From an uncultured Pseudoxanthomonas sp. (GTDB lineage Bacteria > Pseudomonadota > Gammaproteobacteria > Xanthomonadales > Xanthomonadaceae): 39,801 nt of DNA. The notes below the pieces were generated by a model that did no database searches, was not told the DNA's origin, and worked only from the letters and a program-made list of their open reading frames with translations. The stretch spans positions 1 to 39,801 of the forward strand of contig CAMPIO010000026.1 of the NCBI GenBank assembly GCA_946886405.1, written 5' to 3'. Positions 10,100 to 18,505 of the stretch are shown here, piece after piece. The translations under genes were made by a program, and so were the position numbers. The first letter of the stretch is position 1, and each line of letters begins with the position of its first letter.

Positions 10100-10868
10100 C
10101 GCCATGCCGACGACGGCCCGCTTCCACCCGCTGGTGGTGATCCCCGTGTTCGATCACGAACATGCGATTGCCACGATGGTCGAAGGCGTACGGGCGAGCG
10201 ACACGCCCTGCCTGCTGGTGGATGACGGGTCCGGCGCGTCGTGCGCGCGCGAACTGGACCGGTTGGCAACCCTGTACGCGCCACAGGTGCGGTTGCTGCG
10301 GCTGCCCACGAACCAGGGCAAGGGTGGGGCGGTGCTGGCGGGCTTCCGCTACGCGGGCACCCATGGCTACACGCATGTGCTGCAGATCGACGCGGACGGC
10401 CAGCACGATCCCGCCGATATCCCGCGCTTCCTTGCCGATGCGCAGACGCATCCTGCCGATGTCGTCTGCGGCGTACCGCTGTACGACGAGAGCGTGCCGA
10501 AAGGCAGGCTGTACGGCCGCTACCTGACCCACGTGTGGGTATGGATCAACACGCTGTCCTTCGCCATCCGCGACTCGATGTGCGGTTTTCGCGTCTATCC
10601 GCTGCCGCCGGTGCTGCGGCTGATGGACGAGGAAACCATTGGTCGGCGCATGGACTTCGACGTGGAAGTGCTGGTGCGCCTGTTCTGGCGCGGCATCGTC
10701 GTGCGCAATCTGCCGACACGCGTGACGTATCCACTGGATGGCGTGTCGCACTTCGACGTGTGGCGCGACAACGTGCGCATCAGCCGCATGCACACGCGGC
10801 TGTTCTTCGGCATGGTGTGGCGCTTGCCACGCCTGCTCGCGCGTCGTAACCCGGTGGTGACGTCATGA
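10089..10868 (+). CDS. Family 2 glycosyltransferase
   Basis: About 259 residues of the GT-A fold: N-terminal LVVIPVFDHEHAIATMVEG, nucleotide-binding LLVDDGSG (43-50), NQGKGGAVLAGFRYA typical of dolichyl-phosphate-mannose-synthase-like GT2 enzymes, and the metal-binding DAD within LQIDADGQHDP (101-103). The C-terminal region lacks the membrane spans of DPM1-type fusions. In aryl polyene loci this enzyme is presumed to glycosylate the polyene-lipid. In enterobacteria the GT and the following acyltransferase form one polypeptide (ApeJ); here they are two genes sharing an ATGA overlap. Start at ATG 10089; ATG 10104, preceded by GGCGGA, is an alternative. Confidence 0.9.
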   Translation: MADDAMPTTARFHPLVVIPVFDHEHAIATMVEGVRASDTPCLLVDDGSGASCARELDRLATLYAPQVRLLRLPTNQGKGGAVLAGFRYAGTHGYTHVLQIDADGQHDPADIPRFLADAQTHPADVVCGVPLYDESVPKGRLYGRYLTHVWVWINTLSFAIRDSMCGFRVYPLPPVLRLMDEETIGRRMDFDVEVLVRLFWRGIVVRNLPTRVTYPLDGVSHFDVWRDNVRISRMHTRLFFGMVWRLPRLLARRNPVVTS

Positions 10869-11809
10869 GCGGACGCAGCGAGCACTGGGCCGACATCGGC
10901 GAATCCACCTCGGTACGCGGCATCCTGCTGCTGTGCGCGGTGCATCGCTGGTTCGGGCGTTGGCCGTTCCGCCTCTGTGTGTATCCGGTCGTGTTCGTCC
11001 ACTGGCTGCTCAACGGCACTGCGCGGCGCGCATCGCGGCAGTATCTGCAGCGCGCACACGAATACCAGGGCGTGCCATCGCCGCGCCCTGGAGTGTGGCA
11101 AAGCCTGCATCACTTCGCGATGTTCGCCGAGACGATGCTCGACAAGATCCTGGCGCTGGGCCAGCGCTATCCGGTCGACAAGGTGCGCATGCTGCGGCAG
11201 GACGTGCTGGCGCGGGTGAAGGCGGGCGAGGGCGGCCTGATCGTCACCGCGCACCTGGGCTGCCTGGAGCTGTGCCAGGTCATGGCCGACCAGGTGCCGG
11301 GCTTCCGCCTGACCGCGCTGGTGCACACCGCCCATGCCGAACGTTTCAACCGGCTGATCCGGCGCCTGGACGCCGGCAGCCGTGTCGAACTGCTGCAGGT
11401 CACCGACCTGGGGCCGGCGGATGCGGTGAAGCTGGCCGAACGGGTGGCGCGCGGGGAATTCGTCGCCATCGCCGGCGATCGCGTCCCTCTGCGTGGCGGG
11501 CGCAGCGTGACGGCACCGTTCCTCGGTCACGACGCGCCGTTTCCGATCGGTGCGTATGTGCTTGGCGCCGCGTTGCGCTGCCCGGTGTTCACCATGGCCT
11601 GCACGCACGAGGGGGACGGTTACAGCGTCCGCCTGGAAGCCTTCGCCGAACGGATCACGCTGCCGCGTGGCTCGCGGGATGCGGCCCTGGCCGGCTACGC
11701 TGCGCAGTTCTCGGCGTGGATGGAACAGCAGGTCCGTGTTTCTCCGTACGACTGGTTCAACTTCTACCCCTTCTGGGATCAGGTACCGCATGACGCCCCC
11801 AACGAATGA
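10865..11809 (+). CDS. LpxL/HtrB-type lysophospholipid acyltransferase
   Basis: The 314 residues resemble the lipid A late acyltransferase family. A hydrophobic N-terminal stretch (FRLCVYPVVFVHWLLNG, about 35-51) anchors it in the inner membrane, and the catalytic HX4E box is HLGCLE at residues 130-135. A second family region, VAIAGDRVPLRGGRSVTAPFLG, contains the Asp-Arg pair used by these enzymes. It probably acylates the glycosylated pigment precursor or adds the polyene acyl chain to a lipid acceptor; this is inference from the locus. Start ATG overlaps the glycosyltransferase stop (ATGA); its 3' end overlaps the ammonia-lyase gene by 20 nt. Confidence 0.9.
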   Translation: MSGRSEHWADIGESTSVRGILLLCAVHRWFGRWPFRLCVYPVVFVHWLLNGTARRASRQYLQRAHEYQGVPSPRPGVWQSLHHFAMFAETMLDKILALGQRYPVDKVRMLRQDVLARVKAGEGGLIVTAHLGCLELCQVMADQVPGFRLTALVHTAHAERFNRLIRRLDAGSRVELLQVTDLGPADAVKLAERVARGEFVAIAGDRVPLRGGRSVTAPFLGHDAPFPIGAYVLGAALRCPVFTMACTHEGDGYSVRLEAFAERITLPRGSRDAALAGYAAQFSAWMEQQVRVSPYDWFNFYPFWDQVPHDAPNE

Positions 11810-13343
11810 CCCCGTGGCGCCCGTCTTCGGCGGCGCACCGCTGCACATCGAGGACGTGGTCGCCCTCGCGCAGCGACGCACCCCCGCCGTGCTGTCGGAC
11901 GATCCTGCCTTCCGCGCGCGGATCGCCAAAGGCGCAGATTTCCTCAGCCGCCTGCTGGAAGAGGAGGGCGTCATCTATGGCGTCACCACCGGCTACGGCG
12001 ATTCCTGCACGGTGAACATCCCGCCGGCGCTGGTCGCGGAACTGCCGCACCACCTGTACACCTACCACGGCTGCGGCCTGGGCCGCTTCCTGGATGAGGC
12101 CGAAACGCGCGCGGTACTCGCGGCACGCTTGGCGTCGTTGGTGCGCGGCATGTCCGGCGTCAGCCTGCCGCTGCTGGAAGGGCTGGCGACGCTGTTGCGC
12201 CATGACGTGCTGCCGCTGATTCCTGCGGAAGGCTCGGTCGGTGCCAGTGGCGATCTGACGCCGCTTTCCTATGTGGCGGCGGTGCTGTGCGGTGAACGCG
12301 ACGTCATGCACAACGGTCGCCAGCGCCCCGCACGCGACGCGCTCGCCGAGATCGGCATGACGCCGTTGACGCTGCGCCCCAAGGAGGGGCTGGCGATCAT
12401 GAACGGGACCGCGGTGATGACCGCGCTGGCTTGCCTGGCGTTCCACCGTGCGGAATACCTGTCGCGGCTGGCGACACGCCTGACCGCGTTCAATGTGCTG
12501 GCGGCCGATGGCAATGCGCACCACTTCGACGCGGTGCTGTTCGCCGCGAAGCCGCACCCCGGCCAGTCGCGCGTGGCGCAACGGTTGCGCGAAGACCTGC
12601 ACAGTGATCGCCCGCCCCGCAATGAACAGCGTTTGCAGGACCGCTATTCGCTGCGCTGCGCGCCGCACGTGATCGGCGTGCTGGAAGATGCGCTGCCGTT
12701 CCTGCGCCAGCTGATCGAGACCGAGCTCAACAGCGCGAACGACAATCCGCTGATCGACCCCGAGCGCGAGCAGATCCTGCACGGCGGCCATTTCTACGGT
12801 GGCCACATCGCGTTCGCCATGGACTCGCTGAAGAACACGGTCGCCAACGTTGCCGACCTGCTGGACCGGCAGCTGGCGCTCATCGTGGATGCCCGCTACA
12901 GCCACGGCCTCCCGGCCAACCTGTCCGGAGCGACCGGGCCGCGGGCGGCGATCAACCACGGCCTGAAGGCCCTGCAGATCAGCGTGTCGGCGTGGACCGC
13001 CGAAGCCTTGAAGCTCACGATGCCGGCGTCGGTGTTTTCCCGCTCCACGGAATGCCACAACCAGGACAAGGTCAGCATGGGCACGATCGCCGCGCGCGAC
13101 TGCCTGCGCGTGATCGAGCTGACCGAGCAGGTCATCGCCGCCATGCTGATCGCCGCGCGCCAGGCGCTGGCCCTTCGTGAGCGTGTCGGCTTGCAGTCCA
13201 CGCTGGGTGACGGGCCAGCGGCGATGTACGCCGACCTGCAGGCCCGCATCGCCCTGGTCGAAGAGGACCGCGCACTGGACGGCGAACTGCGCCAGTTGCT
13301 GGTCGATATCCGCGAAGAACGCTGGGATGTCTATGCCGGCTGA
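11790..13343 (+). CDS. Aromatic amino acid ammonia-lyase (HAL/PAL/TAL family)
   Basis: Member of the MIO-dependent lyases, 517 residues. The cofactor-forming Ala-Ser-Gly is at 152-154 in EGSVGASGDLTPLS, and the catalytic tyrosine lies in VIYGVTTGYG (Tyr63). The selectivity loop reads HHLYTYHGCGLG, with His93 where HutH has its histidine, but the C-terminal motif is ECHNQDKVSMG, closer to the HNQD of phenylalanine/tyrosine lyases than to the QEDHVSM of HutH (both from memory). The expected product is a cinnamate or p-coumarate that could prime the polyene, although xanthomonads also make 3-/4-hydroxybenzoate from chorismate through XanB2, not found here. Located in the middle of the pigment operon, so a role in histidine catabolism is unlikely. 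Confidence 0.92.
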   Translation: MTPPTNDPVAPVFGGAPLHIEDVVALAQRRTPAVLSDDPAFRARIAKGADFLSRLLEEEGVIYGVTTGYGDSCTVNIPPALVAELPHHLYTYHGCGLGRFLDEAETRAVLAARLASLVRGMSGVSLPLLEGLATLLRHDVLPLIPAEGSVGASGDLTPLSYVAAVLCGERDVMHNGRQRPARDALAEIGMTPLTLRPKEGLAIMNGTAVMTALACLAFHRAEYLSRLATRLTAFNVLAADGNAHHFDAVLFAAKPHPGQSRVAQRLREDLHSDRPPRNEQRLQDRYSLRCAPHVIGVLEDALPFLRQLIETELNSANDNPLIDPEREQILHGGHFYGGHIAFAMDSLKNTVANVADLLDRQLALIVDARYSHGLPANLSGATGPRAAINHGLKALQISVSAWTAEALKLTMPASVFSRSTECHNQDKVSMGTIAARDCLRVIELTEQVIAAMLIAARQALALRERVGLQSTLGDGPAAMYADLQARIALVEEDRALDGELRQLLVDIREERWDVYAG

Positions 13344-13764
13344 CCTGCGCGACGACCTGGCGATCGAGATCCCGCTCAGCCCGGCGTTCCATGACTGCGA
13401 CGCCATGCAGGTGGTCTGGCATGGGCATTATTTCAAGTATCTGGAGATCGCTCGCTGCGCGTTGTTGCAGCGCTTCGACTACGACTACCCGCAGATGCGG
13501 GCATCCGGCTATATGTGGCCGATCGTCGATACCCGCGTGAAGTACATCCGGCCGCTGCTCTATGCGCAGCCATTGATCGTGGCGGCGCGCATCAGCGAGT
13601 GGGAGAACCGGTTGAGAATGGACTACGAGATCCGCGACGCGGCCAGCGGCGATGTGCTGACGCGTGCGCACACGATCCAGGTGGCGGTCGACGCCGCTTC
13701 AGGCGAGATGCGTTATCAGTGCCCGCCTGTCCTGTGGGAACGGCTGGGAGTCCAGGCACCATGA
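13333..13764 (+). CDS. YbgC/FadM-like acyl-ACP/CoA thioesterase (4HBT hotdog)
   Basis: 143 residues of a single hotdog domain. The signature FHDCDAMQVVWHGHYFKYLE carries the catalytic Asp of the 4-hydroxybenzoyl-CoA thioesterase family (DxxxxVWHxxY), and KYIRPLLYAQPLIVAARI is the next conserved strand. It likely releases or edits the aryl polyene or stalled intermediates from the ACP (ApeK position). Begins 11 nt before the end of the ammonia-lyase gene and ends in an ATGA overlap with the LolA-like gene. Confidence 0.9.
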   Translation: MPADLRDDLAIEIPLSPAFHDCDAMQVVWHGHYFKYLEIARCALLQRFDYDYPQMRASGYMWPIVDTRVKYIRPLLYAQPLIVAARISEWENRLRMDYEIRDAASGDVLTRAHTIQVAVDAASGEMRYQCPPVLWERLGVQAP

Positions 13765-14381
13765 AGCTATATCGCGGCATCCTGCTTGCCTTTGCATTGG
13801 CCAGCGGCGTTGTTCCGTCGGCCATGGCAGCTGATCCGCTGGCGCAGGTACGCGAGCAGGTGGCGCAGGTGCCGGTGCTGCGTGGCGAGTTCACTCAGGA
13901 GAAGCAGGTGGCCGGGTTCAAGAATCCGCTTCGCTCGAAGGGCCGCTTCCTGCTGGCGCGCGACAAGGGCGTGCTGTGGTCGACCTCGACGCCGTTCCCG
14001 TCGGAGATCGTCATCACCCAGGATCGCATCCTCAGCCGCCAGCGCGACGGCAGCCGGCGGGTCGAAGTGGACGGCAGACAGCAGCCGGGTCTGCGCAGCG
14101 TCAACGCGATGATGTTCGCGCTGATGAGCGGCGACATGAAGGCGCTGACGTCGACCTTCGAAGTGAAAGGCGAGCGTGCGGCGAGTGGCTGGAAGATGAC
14201 GCTGGTCCCGCGCTCCCGGCAACTGGCGCAGGCGTTCACCTCGGTGCGCCTGTCGGGCGATCGCTATGTGCGCGAAGTCGAACTGCGCGAGGCCAATGGC
14301 GACCTGACACGGCTGCGCTTCAGTGGCATGAGCGAATCGCCGGCCATGCTCTCGCGCGATGAGGCGGCCAAGTTTGAGTGA
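13761..14381 (+). CDS. LolA-like outer-membrane lipoprotein carrier, pigment-associated
   Basis: 206 residues with a Sec signal peptide (hydrophobic core ILLAFALASGVVPS, likely cleavage after AMA at residue 23) and a LolA-like beta fold: LRGEFTQEKQVAGFKNPLRSKG is the diagnostic opening segment, followed by GVLWSTSTPFPSEIVIT. It should act in the periplasm as a soluble lipid carrier ferrying the polyene-lipid to the outer membrane, in partnership with the MMPL exporter encoded next. This is a paralogue of housekeeping LolA, since the cluster context is clear. Confidence 0.9.
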   Translation: MKLYRGILLAFALASGVVPSAMAADPLAQVREQVAQVPVLRGEFTQEKQVAGFKNPLRSKGRFLLARDKGVLWSTSTPFPSEIVITQDRILSRQRDGSRRVEVDGRQQPGLRSVNAMMFALMSGDMKALTSTFEVKGERAASGWKMTLVPRSRQLAQAFTSVRLSGDRYVREVELREANGDLTRLRFSGMSESPAMLSRDEAAKFE

Positions 14382-16740
14382 GCCCGTGCTGGCGGTGACG
14401 AGGGCGCGACCGCTGCGTGGCTGGCGCTGGCTGGCGCTCGCGTGGTTGCTGGTGCTGGCGGCCGTCGCTTGGCATCAGTGGCAGTTCTGGCAATCGCCGC
14501 GTATCGACAGTGACGTGCTGGCGCTGCTGCCGCAGGAAGCCGGTGATCCCACGGTGGCCGATGCGACGCGTCGCATCGCCGAGAACAGTTCGCGCGACGT
14601 CGTGGTCATGCTGGGTGCCGAAGAGGCCGACGCCGCATTGAAGGCACGGCATGCGTTCGAGGGTGCGCTTGCGCAGCCGGCGGCACAGGCGATGCTCGCA
14701 GCGGAGCGTTCGCCGGACGACTGGTTCACGCAGGCGCGCGATGTCCTGGCGCCGCACCGGGACCGCCTGCTGACGCCGTCGCAGCGCGAGACGCTTGCGC
14801 AGACCGCGCCCGATGCCTTGGCGGATTCCGCGCTGGCGGCGCTGTACGGGCCCATGGGCGCGCCGCGCCTCACCGACTGGCGCAGCGATCCGTTGGGACT
14901 GTGGCCGCAATGGTGGCAGGCTCAGGCGGCGGCATCGGGGATGGCGCTGGATGGCGACGGCCTGCTGCAGGCCGAGGATCGCCATTGGGCGGTCCTGCAG
15001 TTCACCCTGCGTACCTCGGCGTTCCGGCTGGATGGCGAACGCCACCTGCAGGACCTGCTCGATGGTGCGACCGCTGCGGCGGTCGCGGTGGCGCCCGATC
15101 TGCGTGTGCTGAAGGCCGGCGTACCGTTGCATGCCGAATCCGCCGCCGTGCAGGCCAATCGCGAGGTCAACACGATCGGCTGGGGCTCACTGGCTGCCGT
15201 TCTGCTGCTGGTCTGGCTGGCATTCCGTTCGCTGCGCCCGCTGCTGCTGGTGGCGTTGTCGCTGCTGGTCGGCTGCGCGGTCGCGCTGACGGTGACGGTG
15301 CTGGTGTTCGGCAAGGTCCATCTGCTGACCCTGATCTTCGGTGCCAGCCTGGTCGGCGTGGCGGAGGATTACGGCATCCACTGGTTCGCCTCGCGCCAGG
15401 GTGTGGCCAGCGAGCATCGCTGGTCGCTGTTGCGCCACCTGTTGCCTGGCCTGTGGCTGGCCTTGCTGACCAGCGCGCTGGCATATCTGGCATTGGGCCT
15501 GGCGCCGTTCCCCGGCCTGCGGCAGATGGCGCTGTTCTCCGTCGTCGGTCTGGCGGCGGCCTTCCTGACGGTGATCTTCTTCTTCCCCTGGCTCGATGGC
15601 GGGCAGGTCCGCATGACCGGTTTTTCGCGCTGGCTGGGCGGCACGCTGGCGCGCTGGCCGCGCCTGTCGAGTCGCCGCGGCGGTGTCGCGCTTGCTGTCG
15701 TGATGCTGGTCGTGGCCGTGCCCGGCTGGATGCGCGTGCAAGGCAATGATGACTTGCGCGGCCTGCAGTCCTCGCCGCCGGCGCTGATCGCGCAGCAGCG
15801 GGAGGTGGGCCGCCTGCTGGGCATGCCCAGTCCCGCGCAGTTCTTCCTGGTGCAGGGACGCGATGCCGAACAGGTACTGCAGCGCGAAGAGCAACTCGTC
15901 GCACGACTGCGCCAGGCCGAGGCGAAGGGAGCGGTCGGTGGGCATCGTGCCCTGAGCGACTGGCTGCCGTCGCAGCGCCAGCAGGAGCAAGACGCCGCGC
16001 TGACATCGCGTGTCGAGCGTGAGGTGCTGGCGAGGTTGTCGACCGCGACGGACGAGACGCTGGTCCGTGGCGAGTTCGCGTCGTCGTCGATGGGCATCGA
16101 GGCCTTCCTGGCATCGCCGGCATCGCTGCCGGTGCGCCATCTGTGGCTGGGGCAGGTAGGGCAGGGCGTTGCCTCGGTGGTGATGGTCAACGACCTGTCG
16201 CGACCGGACGCATTGGCGACGTTCGCCGCGCAGGCCGAGGGGCTGGACGGCGTGCGCTGGGTCGATCGCACCGCCGACATTTCACGCCTGCTCACGCACT
16301 ACCGCCACATGATGTCGTGGCTGCTGCTCGCGGGCGTGGCGGTGGTGTTCGTAGTGCTGGCCATCCGCTATCGCGGGCAGGCATGGCGCGTGATCACGCC
16401 GACCCTGCTCGCGGGGGTGCTGACGGTGGCGCTGCTGGGTTGGCTGGGCCAGCCGATGCAGTTGTTCAACGTACTGGCGCTGATGCTGCTGCTCGGCATG
16501 GGCATCGACTACGGCATCTTCCTGGTCGAGCACCGTGGCGACGCCAGTGCCTGGCTGGCGGTGTGTGTCGGCGCGGCCAGCACGTGGTTGTCGTTCGGTT
16601 TGCTGGGCCTGTCGGCCACGCCTGCGTTGCGCGCGTTCGGTCTGACGCTGCTGTTCGGCATTGGCCTGGTCTGGCTGCTGTCGCCTTTGTTCCGGCCTGC
16701 ACCGGACGATTCCCCTTCGCATGGACATTCCTCTGCATGA
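14374..16740 (+). CDS. MMPL/RND-superfamily exporter of the aryl polyene cluster
   Basis: About 788 residues with the duplicated RND layout: TM1 (WLALAWLLVLAAVAWH), a periplasmic loop of about 220 residues, then a bundle of five spans (residues about 265-410); the pattern repeats with a second periplasmic domain and a last bundle from about 640 to the end. Conserved intramembrane motifs are GVAEDYGIHWFASR in the first half and GMGIDYGIFLVEH in the second, matching the proton-relay Asp-Tyr region of MMPL proteins. It probably extracts the polyene-lipid from the inner membrane. Start chosen at TTG 14374 with GAGG 9 nt before it; ATG 14359 or GTG 14386 are possible. Ends in ATGA overlap with the next gene. 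Confidence 0.92.
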   Translation: MSEPVLAVTRARPLRGWRWLALAWLLVLAAVAWHQWQFWQSPRIDSDVLALLPQEAGDPTVADATRRIAENSSRDVVVMLGAEEADAALKARHAFEGALAQPAAQAMLAAERSPDDWFTQARDVLAPHRDRLLTPSQRETLAQTAPDALADSALAALYGPMGAPRLTDWRSDPLGLWPQWWQAQAAASGMALDGDGLLQAEDRHWAVLQFTLRTSAFRLDGERHLQDLLDGATAAAVAVAPDLRVLKAGVPLHAESAAVQANREVNTIGWGSLAAVLLLVWLAFRSLRPLLLVALSLLVGCAVALTVTVLVFGKVHLLTLIFGASLVGVAEDYGIHWFASRQGVASEHRWSLLRHLLPGLWLALLTSALAYLALGLAPFPGLRQMALFSVVGLAAAFLTVIFFFPWLDGGQVRMTGFSRWLGGTLARWPRLSSRRGGVALAVVMLVVAVPGWMRVQGNDDLRGLQSSPPALIAQQREVGRLLGMPSPAQFFLVQGRDAEQVLQREEQLVARLRQAEAKGAVGGHRALSDWLPSQRQQEQDAALTSRVEREVLARLSTATDETLVRGEFASSSMGIEAFLASPASLPVRHLWLGQVGQGVASVVMVNDLSRPDALATFAAQAEGLDGVRWVDRTADISRLLTHYRHMMSWLLLAGVAVVFVVLAIRYRGQAWRVITPTLLAGVLTVALLGWLGQPMQLFNVLALMLLLGMGIDYGIFLVEHRGDASAWLAVCVGAASTWLSFGLLGLSATPALRAFGLTLLFGIGLVWLLSPLFRPAPDDSPSHGHSSA

Positions 16741-17969
16741 AAACGGAACGCACTGACATCCTGATCATCGGCGCAGGCCCGGCCGGTTCCGTGGCCGCAG
16801 CGATGCTGCGGCAGCAGGGTCGCAAGGTGCTCATCGTCGAGCGCGAGCAGTTCCCGCGGTTCTCCATCGGCGAGAGCCTGCTGCCACAGAGCATGGAATA
16901 CATCCAGGCTGCCGGTCTGCTGCAGGACGTGGTGGAAGCCGGCTTCCAGTACAAGAACGGCGCGGCGTTCGTGCGTGGCAAGCGCACCACGGAGTTCGAT
17001 TTCCGCGACAAGTTCTCGGAAGGCTGGGGCACCACGTACCAGGTACAGCGCGCCGATTTCGACCATGTGCTGGCGAAGGGTGCCGAGCGCATGGGCGCAG
17101 AGGTGCGCTATCGGCATGAGGTACTGTCCGCCGAACCCGGCGAAACGCCGCGCGTGACCGTGCGTTCGCCGGAAGGCGGGGAGTACGTGATCGAGGCCGA
17201 CTTCATGCTGGATGCCAGCGGCTTCGGGCGCCTGCTGCCGCGTCTGCTGAAGCTGGAGTCGCCGTCGAACTTCCCGGTGCGCGGCGCCATCTTCACCCAC
17301 GTGCGCGACCACATTCCGCACGACGCCGGCTTCGACCGCAACAAGATCCTGATCACCACGCATCCGGAGCATGTCGACGTATGGTACTGGACCATTCCGT
17401 TCTCCAACGGCTGCTGCTCGCTGGGCGTGGTGGCGGAGCAGTCCTTCCTCGACCGCTACACCGGCACCGAACTGGAGCGTCTGCAGGCCATCGTCGGCGA
17501 AGATCCCAACCTCACGCGCTTGCTGAAAAACGCCGAGTGGGCAGTGTTGCCGGTGCGGCAGATCACCGGCTACTCGTCGAACGTGTCCTCGTTGTGGGGA
17601 CCGGGTTATGCGCTGCTGGGCAACGCGGGTGAATTCCTCGACCCCGTGTTCTCCTCGGGGGTGACCATCGCATTCAAGTCGGCGCAGCTGGCCAGCGAAT
17701 GCCTGCGTCGCCAGTACGCCGGTGAAACGGTGGACTGGGAAGCCGACTACGCGATTCCGCTGCGCGGCGGTGTGCAGACATTCCGCCGTTTCGTGGAGTC
17801 GTGGTACGCGGGCGGCTTCCAGAAGATCATCTTCCATCCGGATCCGCAGCCGGATATCCGTCGCATGATCTGTTCGATCCTTGCCGGCTACGCGTGGGAC
17901 AAGAAGAATCCTTATGTCGCCGACACACAGCGTCGCCTCCACGTGCTGGAGCAACTGTGCACCGGCTGA
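16737..17969 (+). CDS. Flavin-dependent halogenase of the pigment cluster
   Basis: 410 residues. The FAD-binding GxGxxG is IIGAGPAG at 12-17, and the halogenase signature WxWxIP is present exactly as WYWTIP (216-221). The FxxPxxSxG motif appears as FLDPVFSSG, and a lysine in GFQYKNGAAF (Lys73) falls where phenol/pyrrole-type halogenases have the catalytic lysine that carries hypohalous acid. These features predict a true halogenase rather than a simple monooxygenase. Xanthomonadins are brominated aryl polyenes, so bromination or chlorination of the aryl ring or chain is the likely role; substrate and halide are inferred. A partner flavin reductase is not seen in the window. Confidence 0.9.
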   Translation: MKTERTDILIIGAGPAGSVAAAMLRQQGRKVLIVEREQFPRFSIGESLLPQSMEYIQAAGLLQDVVEAGFQYKNGAAFVRGKRTTEFDFRDKFSEGWGTTYQVQRADFDHVLAKGAERMGAEVRYRHEVLSAEPGETPRVTVRSPEGGEYVIEADFMLDASGFGRLLPRLLKLESPSNFPVRGAIFTHVRDHIPHDAGFDRNKILITTHPEHVDVWYWTIPFSNGCCSLGVVAEQSFLDRYTGTELERLQAIVGEDPNLTRLLKNAEWAVLPVRQITGYSSNVSSLWGPGYALLGNAGEFLDPVFSSGVTIAFKSAQLASECLRRQYAGETVDWEADYAIPLRGGVQTFRRFVESWYAGGFQKIIFHPDPQPDIRRMICSILAGYAWDKKNPYVADTQRRLHVLEQLCTG

Positions 17970-18505
17970 TCGCACTGCTGCTGGCAGGCCTGTTGCTGTC
18001 CGCATGCGCGACACGTCCGGCGGCGCCTGCCGTCGTGCTGCCGCCGTTGCGACTGGCACCGGCGGCGCTCGGTCACGAAATGGCCCGGCAGCAGCGACTC
18101 GTGTTCCGCTTCGGCATGCAGGTACGCGAACTGGATGCGCTGCTCGAAGTCGATGCGGGTGAGGTTCGGCTGGCGGTGCAGGCAATGGGCCGGACCGGCG
18201 TACGCCTGCAGTGGGATGGCAAGGACCTCGTCGAGCAGCGTGCGGCGTGGCTCCCTGTGGCTGTCCGCGGCGAACGCGTGCTCGACGATGTGCAGTTCAG
18301 CTTGTGGCCGGCCGACGCGATCAGGGCGGTGCTTCCTGCGGGCTGGGAGGTGGTCGAGCGCGGTACGTCCCGCGAGTTGCGCAGGAACGGGCAGGTCTGG
18401 TTGCAGTGCGAACAGGTGGATGCCAGCACGCTGCGCGTGCGCAACGGCGTCGATGGTTACGAACTGATGATCGAATCGGTGGACGGCGGAGTGCTCGGCC
18501 CGTGA
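17957..18505 (+). CDS. DUF3261 lipoprotein of the aryl polyene cluster
   Basis: 182 residues starting at GTG 17957, inside the halogenase gene. The N-terminus is a lipoprotein signal (HRLIALLLAGLLLSAC) with the lipobox LLSAC and acceptor Cys at residue 17, so the mature protein is lipidated, probably at the outer membrane since no Asp follows the Cys. DUF3261 proteins occur next to ketosynthase and LolA/MMPL genes in aryl polyene loci (ApeN position); their function is not known but they may receive the polyene from the LolA-like carrier. Ends in a GTGA overlap with the following ketosynthase. Confidence 0.88.
   Translation: MHRLIALLLAGLLLSACATRPAAPAVVLPPLRLAPAALGHEMARQQRLVFRFGMQVRELDALLEVDAGEVRLAVQAMGRTGVRLQWDGKDLVEQRAAWLPVAVRGERVLDDVQFSLWPADAIRAVLPAGWEVVERGTSRELRRNGQVWLQCEQVDASTLRVRNGVDGYELMIESVDGGVLGP

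Noticed and set aside
11790..13343. Assignment of the ammonia-lyase as hutH of histidine catabolism
   Set aside because: No other hut gene is present, the gene is translationally coupled to pigment genes, and the C-terminal motif is closer to aromatic lyases.
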